Shown here: positions 1 to 7,666 of the stretch, in pieces
Layout of the letters: each line of letters starts with the position of its first letter
How positions within the stretch are numbered: position 1 is the first letter of the stretch
Origin: an uncultured Collinsella sp.
GTDB taxonomy: Bacteria; Actinomycetota; Coriobacteriia; Coriobacteriales; Coriobacteriaceae
Length of the DNA: 16,264 nucleotides
Assembly: GCA_902491415.1 (NCBI GenBank)
Contig: CABUHP010000013.1
Coordinates: 1-16,264 of the forward strand
Direction: 5' to 3'
Position numbers and translations under genes: made by a program
Notes under the pieces: model-generated
Told to the model about the DNA's origin: nothing
The model's database searches: none
The model's input: only the letters and a program-made list of their open reading frames with translations

Positions 1-1
1 C

Positions 2-1045
<1,044 letters not shown>

Positions 1046-1050
1046 TGATT

Positions 1051-1086
1051 TGTTGAGGAACTGCGCAGAGGCTCAGTTCCTCAACA
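1051..1086. terminator. Perfect 13-bp hairpin between convergent genes, likely bidirectional terminator
   Basis: Arms TGTTGAGGAACTG (1051-1063) and CAGTTCCTCAACA (1074-1086) pair perfectly around a 10-nt loop. The hairpin begins 6 nt after the ligA stop, and its right arm contains the stop codon of the convergent lipoprotein gene (TGA, read on minus, at 1083-1081). Neither side has a long T run, so it is not a textbook intrinsic terminator. Its position between two converging genes makes shared termination the best reading. Confidence 0.5.
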
Positions 1087-1467
1087 TCTCCTTATAGTGT
1101 TTGCCTGTTCAATTTCGATATCGTTTCCCTCGTATGATCCAGATGCGTCTACCGACTCAAAGCGTGAGTAGGAAACTCTTGTCCCAACTTTGATTTGGGA
1201 AAGCTTGTCTTTGATTCGGCCAGATGAGGGGAATGTAATCCGGGTTTGCTTTCCAGCGTCGGTGTAGCGGGGACTGTTGTCTGTTTGGATTACGAGTTCC
1301 GTTCCCTCAATAGAATGAACGCTGCCGGCTCCAAAGACAAGGTAATCATCTCCTCCGCTATAGCGGGCTCTATCTGTGCATGAAGAAACGGATGCAAACA
1401 TAGCGAAAATCACCAATATCGTAACCAGGGCAAAGGCCGTGGTGCCATAGCATTTTGATGGTGCCAT
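1081..1467 (-). CDS. Small predicted lipoprotein, unknown function
   Basis: I do not recognise the family. The protein has about 128 residues. It starts with a few polar residues, then a hydrophobic segment (TAFALVTILVIFAMFASVSS) ending in VSSC, a loose lipobox, so the mature protein probably begins at that Cys and is membrane-anchored. The rest looks like short beta strands (SVHSIEGTELVIQ, TRITFP, KVGTRVSYSRFE), suggesting a small barrel or OB-like fold; that is inference only. I chose the ATG at 1467, 5 nt after the stop of the upstream protease gene. A TTG at 1479 in the same frame would overlap that gene. There is no strong Shine-Dalgarno, so translational coupling is likely. The gene is AT-rich like its partner. 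It could be an inhibitor or membrane partner of the protease. Confidence 0.65.
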   Translation of the reverse strand: MAPSKCYGTTAFALVTILVIFAMFASVSSCTDRARYSGGDDYLVFGAGSVHSIEGTELVIQTDNSPRYTDAGKQTRITFPSSGRIKDKLSQIKVGTRVSYSRFESVDASGSYEGNDIEIEQANTIRRC

Positions 1468-1472
1468 CCGGT

Positions 1473-2645
1473 CTACCAAAAGACTGTTCCGTTCAATTTG
1501 ACCATATTGGGCGTTGCATAGTTAATCGCTCGGGGATAAGTGTTCCATCCGTCGAATACTTCGAGCCACTGCAGTTCGATGCCAGAGCTTCCATTATGCC
1601 CAGTAAAATAGCCAGTTACCGTGACCGTATGACCTGATAGCTCGACGGATCCTTCACTGTTTCGGCTGTTGATCCACATATGATACAAGCCGATATTCCC
1701 TTGATCGATAGTTGCTCTGTACTGAGCGAATTGAGGCTGATAACCGAAAAATTGAGTATTAAGTGCTCTACCCTTTTGAGCGGCAAGACTTTTAAACGGA
1801 ACAATTCCATCTGGGATGATCGTGCTTCCGTACTCGACGCCCTGATCATTGGTCTTATACGTTGTTGTGCCAGTGACGTTCCATATTTCTTTATAATAAT
1901 CGGGATTAAATTGATTAGCGTTTGAACTGGTGAGACCGTAATGCATTGATACAGCGTACAAGGCAGAAACGACGCATGCATACTTATTAGTGCGGGCTTC
2001 AACTAATGATTCCGAGACTCCTCGGAACGGTATTCCGTTTAAATCGTCTATTTGGAAATGCAACATCAAGTCATCTTCATTGATAATGACAGCATCCCAT
2101 GAAGTTGGGTTATTGCTTTGAGGTGCTATACCCTTTTCGGTGACAATCGGGACAGACCATATATTGTTATAGTTGGTTACACAGTCTCTAGTTCCTGGCA
2201 CCAAAGTTCCATATTCAATATCGTTGTACGAAATTAGTACGGTTGGGTTTGTGGCCTGTTGGCCGGAATAAGTTGAAATGGCGTTTGATAGAGAAGCTGA
2301 AATCGGAAGAATGGTATCGCCGAGGGTTATCTCCTTCAGAAGCCCAGGATATGATGCGTCAAGTATTAAATAACCGTAAGGGCTTCCTTCCCTTGTGACA
2401 CTGATTTCATAGCCACAGATAAGGCCGATTTGTTGGTATACGGGAACGATTTGCTCGATCTCTAAGTTCGCGGATCCGTCGACGATGGGCAACAGGGAAA
2501 GCGCGTAGTCTTGTGCTAGGTCTGATGTAAAAGCGACGGATGAGTTTGAGTCGGCAGCGAATACTCTTGTTGGGCGTGACGCGGATAAGCCGATGATCGA
2601 GGCTAGGCCGAGAAGAAACGAGCGACGTGATTGAACTCTGGGCAT
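1473..2645 (-). CDS. Tat-exported papain-fold (C10/C39-like) cysteine protease candidate
   Basis: A secreted protein of 390 residues. The N-terminus carries a twin-arginine signal (SRRSFLLGLAS, residues 6-16) followed by a hydrophobic stretch and a probable cleavage site after Ala30 or Ala31. Residues about 40-115 (AQDYALSLLPIV, then GYLILDASYPGLLKE) resemble the propeptide-type domain of streptopain-like proteases. The C-terminal half has a papain-like order of candidate catalytic residues: Cys224 in NKYACVVSALYAVSMHYG, His339 in LSGHTVTVTGYF, and Asp365 or Asn368 in EVFDGWN. The ATG at 2645 has a good AGGAGA ribosome site about 5 nt upstream. The small lipoprotein follows after 5 nt. The gene is clearly more AT-rich than its flanks (21 G/C of 60 in 1861-1920), which suggests acquisition. 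The protease fold is a motif-based inference; an inactive homologue or a peptide-binding protein is possible. Confidence 0.62.
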   Translation of the reverse strand: MPRVQSRRSFLLGLASIIGLSASRPTRVFAADSNSSVAFTSDLAQDYALSLLPIVDGSANLEIEQIVPVYQQIGLICGYEISVTREGSPYGYLILDASYPGLLKEITLGDTILPISASLSNAISTYSGQQATNPTVLISYNDIEYGTLVPGTRDCVTNYNNIWSVPIVTEKGIAPQSNNPTSWDAVIINEDDLMLHFQIDDLNGIPFRGVSESLVEARTNKYACVVSALYAVSMHYGLTSSNANQFNPDYYKEIWNVTGTTTYKTNDQGVEYGSTIIPDGIVPFKSLAAQKGRALNTQFFGYQPQFAQYRATIDQGNIGLYHMWINSRNSEGSVELSGHTVTVTGYFTGHNGSSGIELQWLEVFDGWNTYPRAINYATPNMVKLNGTVFW

Positions 2646-2753
2646 AATGTCTCCTGCCTATGGGGGGCAATATGCTGTCATTTTATTTGCTACAAAATAC
2701 AATCTAATTCGGATTAAGGTAAATGGATGGAATTGCTCGATAAATGGTAGTGA

Positions 2754-3597
2754 TTAGCGGACCGGTATCGCGATCCTCGTCACATACGCTCCCGGGTCGT
2801 CGCTGATGATGTCGTCGATGAGGGCGATTTCGCGCGAGGGACCGGCGGGGGGCAGGGCGCGCTCGTGCATGTAATCGAGTAAGCGCTCATAGCGCGGGGC
2901 CGCCTGACCGTGCGTGCCGCGGAAGCTGACCGTCAGACACCGCGCGGCGGGACGTACTTCGACATCGCCCAGGTAGGTAATCGTCCGTGTCATCCAGCAG
3001 CAGAAAGACTTCGTCGTAGCCGTCAAAGTCGCCGCCGGCCAGGCGCTCGGCGCTAATCCCGACGCCTAAGTTGCCCAGAAAAACAAAGGTCTCGTGCTGG
3101 CCCTTCTGCAGCTGACGAATCTGCCACTCCAGCGCATAGGCGTCGGTAGGGTTGACGCGTTCACGCAGCACAGCGCAGCGGAGCTCGGGCGCATCGATTG
3201 TGCAGATGGTATCGAGCTCGGTGTTCAGGGCATCATGCAGCAGCGCAAGCCGGTTATCGATCTTGCGCGACACGCGTTCAAGTTCACGGCGCTTGCGCTC
3301 GATGAGCTCCTGCTGCTGAGCTAGCTGCCGCTGCATAAGGTTCACATCGCGCGTGGTCACAAACTCACGGATTTGCGCGAGCGGCAAGTCGAGAACACGC
3401 AGGTGGCTGATGGTGTTGAGGGTGGAGAGCTGCCGCGATCCGTAGTAGCGGTACCCGCTTGCCGGATCGATGTACGCCGGGTCCAGCAAGCCCATCTGCT
3501 CGTAATGACGTAGCGTCCCAACGCTCAGGTTAAACAGGCGCGCCACCTCGCCAATGCGGAGCAGGCCCTCAGTATGTTCAATTGGCGTGTCGGTCAC
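2754..3597 (-). pseudogene. MerR-family multidrug regulator with GyrI-like domain, frameshifted
   Basis: The first part (GTG at 3597, AAGGAG site 7 nt upstream) encodes a MerR winged helix: LLRIGEVARLFNLSVGTLRHYEQMGLLDPAYIDPASGYRYY, residues 12-52. A coiled-coil dimerisation helix follows (about 85-125, QRQLAQQQELIERKRRELERVSRKI), then the start of a ligand-binding GyrI-like domain. That frame runs past YDEVFLLLDDTDDYL into out-of-frame sequence and stops at 2887. The remaining GyrI-like sequence (YLGDVEVRPAARCLTVSFRGTHG to the TAA at 2754) continues in another frame. At 2972-2979 the 4-mer GGTA (TACC on the coding strand) is present twice. Removing one copy joins the frames as DYLGDV and gives a normal 279-residue protein. 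The DNA-binding and dimer regions remain, but the drug-sensing domain is cut. It lies 54 nt downstream of the MATE gene, presumably in the same transcript. Confidence 0.82.
2972..2979. repeat. 4-bp tandem duplication (GGTAGGTA) causing the merR frameshift
   Basis: GGTA occurs twice in tandem. On the coding strand this reads TACCTACC inside GAT-TACC-TACC-TGGGC. A single TACC would give Asp-Tyr-Leu-Gly and keep the regulator in frame through to 2754. It is either a real slippage mutation or an assembly error. Confidence 0.75.
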
Positions 3598-3651
3598 AGG
3601 ACCGCTCCTTTCAATAGGGTCGGGGAGGGGCGCCAGACTCGCGTTGCCCCG

Positions 3652-4998
3652 CTACGCTACCAACTTGTCAAAAGCCCCGCGCCGGTTGAGCACGGTAAAC
3701 GCGACAACGCAAATGACCGCCGACAAAATCGATCCGCACGGCGAAGCGATGCCCATGGGAAACAGCGTGTCGGAATAGGCGTTCGACAGCAGCCACGCGC
3801 CCGGCACGCGAATGAGCGCCACGGCCAGCACGTTGTGCGCAAAGCCGATGTAGCTCTTGCCATACGCGGCGAAAAAGCCGCTAAAGCAAATGTGGATGCC
3901 GGCAAAGATTGCGTCGAAAATGTAGCTGTGCATATAGCCGGTACCGGCCGCGACCACTGCGGGTTCCTTGGCAAAAAAGCCGATAAACGCCGGTGCCAAT
4001 AGCCACATCAGCACTGTGATTAGGCAGCCGTACACTACCGAGATGGTCATGGCGTCCTTGAGCACCTGACGCGCGCGGTCGCCCTTGCCCGCGCCGGCAT
4101 TTTGCGCCGTGAGTGCGCTGACGGCGGCGCCCATGGAGCTCGGCACAATGAACAAGAAGCTAATCATCTTTTCGACCAGGCCTACGGCGGCGGCATCGAC
4201 GAGTCCTCGATGGTTGGCGATGACGGTGATGAACATAAACGCCACCTGGATGCAGCCGTCCTGCACGGCCACGGGCACGCCGATCTTAAGAATGCTGCCG
4301 AGCATCTCGGGCCGGGGACGCAGGTCGCTGCGCTTAACGTGGATGTTCGTGCGACGGCTCTTGAGCCACACGAGCGCGAGGGCAACGCTGGCCGTCTGCG
4401 CGGTCACCGTGCCGAGCGCGGCGCCCACGGGGCCGAGCCCCATGTGTCCGATAAACAGAAAGTCGAGCGCGATGTTGATGATGCATGCCACGCCGATCAC
4501 GTACATGGGCGAGCGCGAATCGCCCAGGCCGCGAAAGATGGCCGAGAGGATGTTGTATGCGGCGATAAAGGGAATGCCGACAAAGCAGATACGCAGGTAG
4601 GCGGCGGTGCCTTCGACCGCCTCGGCAGGCGTGCCAATGAGTGCCACGATTTGCGGGCACAGTGCGAGCAGGACAGCGGCCAGCACCACCGAGACACCCA
4701 TAAAGAGCGTGATGGTGTTGCCGATGGCGGTCTCGGCGCGGTCGAAGCGACGCGAGCCCACGGCGTGGCCGACGATGACCGTCGTTCCCATTGCCAGGCC
4801 CACGAGCGTCACGGTAATGATATAGAGCGTCTGCGCGCCATTGCCCACGGCGGTGATGCCGGATGCGCCGCTAAACTGCCCCATCATGTACAGGTCGGCC
4901 ATGCCGTAGAGCATCTGCAAAAAGTATGAGAGCATATAGGGCAGGGCGAAGACCGCGATGGTCTTGAGGACATTGCCACGTGTGAGGTCGTGTTCCAT
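3652..4998 (-). CDS. MATE family multidrug/cation efflux transporter
   Basis: A membrane antiporter of about 448 residues, the usual MATE length, that should export cationic or drug-like compounds using a Na+ or H+ gradient. The protein is almost entirely hydrophobic, with about 12 membrane segments in two halves. The first half begins LTRGNVLKTIAVFALPYMLSYFLQMLYGMADLYMMG, typical of the DinF/MepA/NorM-like group, and the repeat half contains LKIGVPVAVQDGCIQVAFMFI. The frame is open to 5118, but I place the start at the ATG at 4998: a MerR-type promoter lies at 5069-5039, so any upstream start would not be transcribed from it, and MATE homology starts here. The ribosome site is weak. A MerR-family regulator gene follows 54 nt downstream, implying drug-induced expression. 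Substrate unknown. Confidence 0.93.
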   Translation of the reverse strand: MEHDLTRGNVLKTIAVFALPYMLSYFLQMLYGMADLYMMGQFSGASGITAVGNGAQTLYIITVTLVGLAMGTTVIVGHAVGSRRFDRAETAIGNTITLFMGVSVVLAAVLLALCPQIVALIGTPAEAVEGTAAYLRICFVGIPFIAAYNILSAIFRGLGDSRSPMYVIGVACIINIALDFLFIGHMGLGPVGAALGTVTAQTASVALALVWLKSRRTNIHVKRSDLRPRPEMLGSILKIGVPVAVQDGCIQVAFMFITVIANHRGLVDAAAVGLVEKMISFLFIVPSSMGAAVSALTAQNAGAGKGDRARQVLKDAMTISVVYGCLITVLMWLLAPAFIGFFAKEPAVVAAGTGYMHSYIFDAIFAGIHICFSGFFAAYGKSYIGFAHNVLAVALIRVPGAWLLSNAYSDTLFPMGIASPCGSILSAVICVVAFTVLNRRGAFDKLVA

Positions 4999-5038
4999 GG
5001 GCGGGGCTTTCTGGCTTGGGTCGTTTACGTACCAGTGT

Positions 5039-5069
5039 AGTGAAAACCCTACAACGATTGTAGAGTCAA
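5039..5069 (-). promoter_or_regulatory. MerR-type promoter/operator driving the MATE-merR operon
   Basis: On the minus strand there is a -35 TTGACT (5069-5064) and a -10-like TTCACT (5044-5039), separated by 19 bp, longer than the usual 17. The spacer contains the inverted repeat CTACAA-TCG-TTGTAG (5063-5049). A TTGACT element, a 19-bp spacer and a central palindrome are the known layout of MerR-family activator sites, where the protein twists DNA to realign -35 and -10. The predicted transcript would start about 30-35 nt before the MATE ATG at 4998. The gene for a MerR regulator in the same operon supports autoregulation. Confidence 0.66.
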
Positions 5070-5167
5070 GGTTTGTGTCGACAGTGGGGCGAAAAAGTGA
5101 GCCTGTATTCATTTCCATTTGAATACGGGCACGCGCCGTGTAGGCTTAGCGCCCCTCACCTCGCCTC

Positions 5168-5232
5168 AAACCATCACAACATTCGACGTTTTTTGCCAAA
5201 ATCGGGAAAAGCATCGAATGTTGCGATGGTTT
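5168..5232 (+). repeat. 65-bp intergenic palindromic repeat, copy 1
   Basis: Arms AAACCATCACAACATTCGA (5168-5186) and the complementary 5214-5232 pair over 19 bp with one mismatch. The core reads CGTTTTTTGCCAAAATCGGG then AAAAGCA. It matches copies at 6412 and 10635 in arms and core. It sits between the divergent MATE promoter and the gene at 5334. The rest of the 4999-5333 gap holds the MATE promoter, two small hairpins (CCACTC/GGGTGG at 5237-5252 and GCGCAC/GTGTGC near 5265-5280) and the ribosome site of the next gene. I see no clear promoter for that gene. Confidence 0.85.
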
Positions 5233-5333
5233 TTCTGCCACTCGACCGGGTGGAATCGCTTTCTTGCGCACAAAGGTGTGCGGACCTGTGGGCAGGGGAA
5301 TAAGGTTGGTTATCCGACTCCATTGGAGGGCTC

Positions 5334-6371
5334 ATGGACCTGCCGATCGTCCTGTCCCATAAGACTGCCTGGCTGTACCACAACGTGGCGCGCCCGTCCG
5401 AGCCGCTCTCGCGAGCAAGTATCCTATACGATGAGGACTCGCTTGCTAGCGAGGCGGAGCCGACCGCGAGCCTGCCCAAATTGGGACTCGATGCCAAGGG
5501 GCTGAGGGCTTCAACGGCAGTTGGGATCGTTACCGACTATCTGGTTTCGCTTGGTATTCCACGAGAAGAGCTCGATCATATCGACACGCTCGTTAACTTC
5601 GATTTTGAGCGCTCGACGCCGGCTGGATTTAGGTGCCACGTGTTTGGAACGCCGGTACCTCCAGGCCATCTTATCGAGGTGGCAGAGGGCCTTCTGGTGG
5701 TTGATGAGGCCATGTGCTTTGTCCAAGCGGGTTCGTGGATGAGCGAGCCCGAGCAGCTGGAATATGGCTACGAAATCTGCGCCCGATACCATTTGAATCA
5801 TCTGTCGACAGGCGATTATATTGAGATGGGGCAGAGGTATACCGTTGCCGACTTGATTGCCTATTGCAATGAGAACCGATCTCGTCAGGGGGCTGTACGC
5901 GCGGTCGCCGTGCTCAAGCGCGTGCACGATGGCGCGCGATCGCCCATGGAGACGGCCACCGCAATCATGGTCGTAGCAAAACGTTCCCAGGGCGGGCTGG
6001 GATACGTCAAGATCGAGCTCAACCATCGGGTCGATGTTCCCAACGAGTTCAAGTATCTCGCAAAGGCCGGGTATTTCGAAATCGACGTATATGCGCCCGC
6101 GAGCGGTACGGGGATTGAATACAACGGCTCAGACCATCTTGATAAACAGCGCAGCGCGTCGGATGCGGAGCGTATGACCGTGCTGAGCGCGCTGGGCTTT
6201 AGGATGATCGTCCTCACCGGGACTCAGTTTGCCCATCAGCTGCAATTGCACCGGGCGATGAACGCCGTCGCGCTCGCTATGGGTCTTACGTGCGACCGAA
6301 GCGAAGCGTTCCAAAAGCGGCAGAACGACCTGCGAGAATTCGTGATTCGTAACTGGAATAGTTGTCTCTAG
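5334..6371 (+). CDS. DUF559/AbiEi-like protein with PD-(D/E)XK-type nuclease signature
   Basis: A 345-residue cytosolic protein. The N-terminal part (LPIVLSHKTAWLYHNVARPSEPL, residues 3-25) resembles the region seen in AbiEi-like/DUF559 proteins before the nuclease-like domain. The C-terminal part has the familiar series SPMETATAIMV (203-213), FEIDVYAP (248-255), IEYNGSDH (261-268), then D277 and R280 and LSALGFRMIVLT (284-295). Asp251 and Glu262 would be metal ligands of a restriction-endonuclease-like fold. The ATG at 5334 has a GGAGG site 5 nt upstream. No methylase, toxin or antitoxin partner is adjacent. It lies alone between two copies of the 65-bp palindrome. Members of this family are common orphans in Actinomycetota and their function is unsettled. 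DNA cleavage is inference from the motif. Confidence 0.72.
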   Translation: MDLPIVLSHKTAWLYHNVARPSEPLSRASILYDEDSLASEAEPTASLPKLGLDAKGLRASTAVGIVTDYLVSLGIPREELDHIDTLVNFDFERSTPAGFRCHVFGTPVPPGHLIEVAEGLLVVDEAMCFVQAGSWMSEPEQLEYGYEICARYHLNHLSTGDYIEMGQRYTVADLIAYCNENRSRQGAVRAVAVLKRVHDGARSPMETATAIMVVAKRSQGGLGYVKIELNHRVDVPNEFKYLAKAGYFEIDVYAPASGTGIEYNGSDHLDKQRSASDAERMTVLSALGFRMIVLTGTQFAHQLQLHRAMNAVALAMGLTCDRSEAFQKRQNDLREFVIRNWNSCL

Positions 6372-6411
6372 GGGTGTTTGGGCCCTTCTGCCGGGCGCTG
6401 TGAGCGGACGG

Positions 6412-6472
6412 ACCATCACAACAATCGATGCTTTTCCTCAAAATCGCGAAAAGTGTCGAATGTTGTGATGGT
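6412..6472 (+). repeat. Intergenic palindromic repeat, copy 2
   Basis: Arms ACCATCACAACAATCGA (6412-6428) and TCGAATGTTGTGATGGT (6456-6472) pair over 17 bp with one mismatch. The inner core also pairs (CTTTTC with GAAAAG). It has the same orientation as copy 1 and lies 41 nt after the stop of the nuclease-like gene, so it may end that transcript. The remaining gap to moaA holds an AT-rich patch (TACTATATT, 6561-6569) that could be a -10 region, but I find no convincing -35. Confidence 0.85.
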
Positions 6473-6606
6473 TTGGGTGTTGAGGGTGGGCTTGGAAAGT
6501 CCGTTTTGCTCGAAGCGACCTGTCCTGTCGTACGGGTGTCGGCATGATTCTCCCGTGGGGTACTATATTCCCTAAAGAATAAAGACCAGCGTGAGGGGAG
6601 GGCTGC

Positions 6607-7662
6607 GTGGACGGGCGCGTGCAACAAGACGGCTTTGGCCGCGACATCAACTACCTGCGCATTGCCGTTACCGACAAGTGCAATTTCCGCTGCATTTACT
6701 GCATGCCGGCCGATGGCGTGGCGCCCCGTGCACACGACGAGCTGCTCAGTGCCGAGGAAATCGCCCGCTTTGTGCACCTGGTGGCGGGGGAGGGCATTCG
6801 CCGCGTGCGCCTGACGGGTGGCGAGCCGCTGGTCAGCCGCCGTATCATCCCGCTCATTCGTGACATCCGCGCGATTCCGCAGATCGAGGACATCTCGCTC
6901 ACCACCAACGGCGCCCTGCTTCCCAAGCTGGCGCCGCAGCTCAAAGATGCCGGGCTTAACCGCGTCAACATCTCGCTCGACACGCTCGACCCTACGCTCT
7001 TTGGAAAGATTACGCGCCTGGGTCGGCTCGAGCAGACCATGGCCGGCATCGATGCAGCGCTGGCTTGGGGCTTTGAGCCTGTTAAGGTCAACTGCGTTGT
7101 GGTGCGTCGGCTCAACCAGGATGTGGCGGCTCTCGCGCGGCTGACCGTCGACCGCCCCATCCACCTGCGCTTTATCGAATACATGCCCATCGGCGACGAG
7201 CACACGAGCTCGCATTGCGCTGTGGACCCGCATGCGCCCGCGCTTAATCCCGAGCTGTGGGACGCGAGCGATACCGTTCCGAGCGACGAGTTGCGGGCGC
7301 GCATCAATGCCGGGGCCGCCGCGGCGGGACTGGGCGAGCTCGAACCGCTCGACATCAACGACGCTCCTGCCGGCGCGGGCCCTGCGCGCTATTGGCACTT
7401 TCCGGGCGCGGCGGGAACGGTCGGCTTTATTAGCGCCATGTCCAACCATTTTTGTGCGAACTGCAACCGTCTGCGCCTGACGGCCGATGGCAACGTGCGT
7501 CCGTGCCTGTTCAGCGATGCCGAGTATTCGGTGCGTGAGGCGCTGCGCCGTGGTGATGATATGCAGGTACTTTCGATTTGGCGCGATGCCGTGGCCCACA
7601 AACCGCAGGAACACGCGATAATTGAGGGCACGCAACGATTTATGTCTCAAATCGGAGGATGA
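6607..7662 (+). CDS. moaA: GTP 3',8-cyclase MoaA (radical SAM)
   Basis: MoaA performs the first step of molybdenum cofactor synthesis: a radical SAM enzyme converts GTP to 3',8-cyclo-7,8-dihydro-GTP, which MoaC turns into cyclic pyranopterin monophosphate. At 351 residues the length is normal. The N-terminal 4Fe-4S motif is CNFRCIYC (Cys25, Cys29, Cys32), followed by the SAM-binding LTGGEPL. The second cluster, which binds GTP, is CANC with a third Cys after 13 residues (Cys283, Cys286, Cys300). The chain ends in the Gly-Gly tail found in MoaA. An extra segment of about 20 residues after EYMPIGDE is longer than in E. coli, judged from memory. Start GTG at 6607 follows a GGGGAGGG site. moaC-mobB begins 4 nt after the stop, so the two are cotranscribed. 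Confidence 0.96.
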   Translation: MDGRVQQDGFGRDINYLRIAVTDKCNFRCIYCMPADGVAPRAHDELLSAEEIARFVHLVAGEGIRRVRLTGGEPLVSRRIIPLIRDIRAIPQIEDISLTTNGALLPKLAPQLKDAGLNRVNISLDTLDPTLFGKITRLGRLEQTMAGIDAALAWGFEPVKVNCVVVRRLNQDVAALARLTVDRPIHLRFIEYMPIGDEHTSSHCAVDPHAPALNPELWDASDTVPSDELRARINAGAAAAGLGELEPLDINDAPAGAGPARYWHFPGAAGTVGFISAMSNHFCANCNRLRLTADGNVRPCLFSDAEYSVREALRRGDDMQVLSIWRDAVAHKPQEHAIIEGTQRFMSQIGG

Positions 7663-7666
7663 TCAT

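Noticed and set aside
2661..2667. Run of six G/C in the protease leader as a phase-variation tract
   Set aside because: Too short to slip often and outside the coding region, so frame would not change.
4102..4929. 275-codon plus-strand frame within the MATE gene
   Set aside because: His/Arg/Asp-rich antisense translation. The opposite strand encodes clear membrane helices with a promoter.
4999..5118. 40-residue N-terminal extension of the MATE protein
   Set aside because: It would start upstream of the MerR-type promoter and has no transporter homology; the ATG at 4998 gives the usual length.
6286..7650. 454-codon open frame on the minus strand over moaA
   Set aside because: Antisense shadow of a GC-rich gene. 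Its translation is low-complexity Arg/His/Ala-rich with no motifs, while moaA on the plus strand has all its cluster cysteines.
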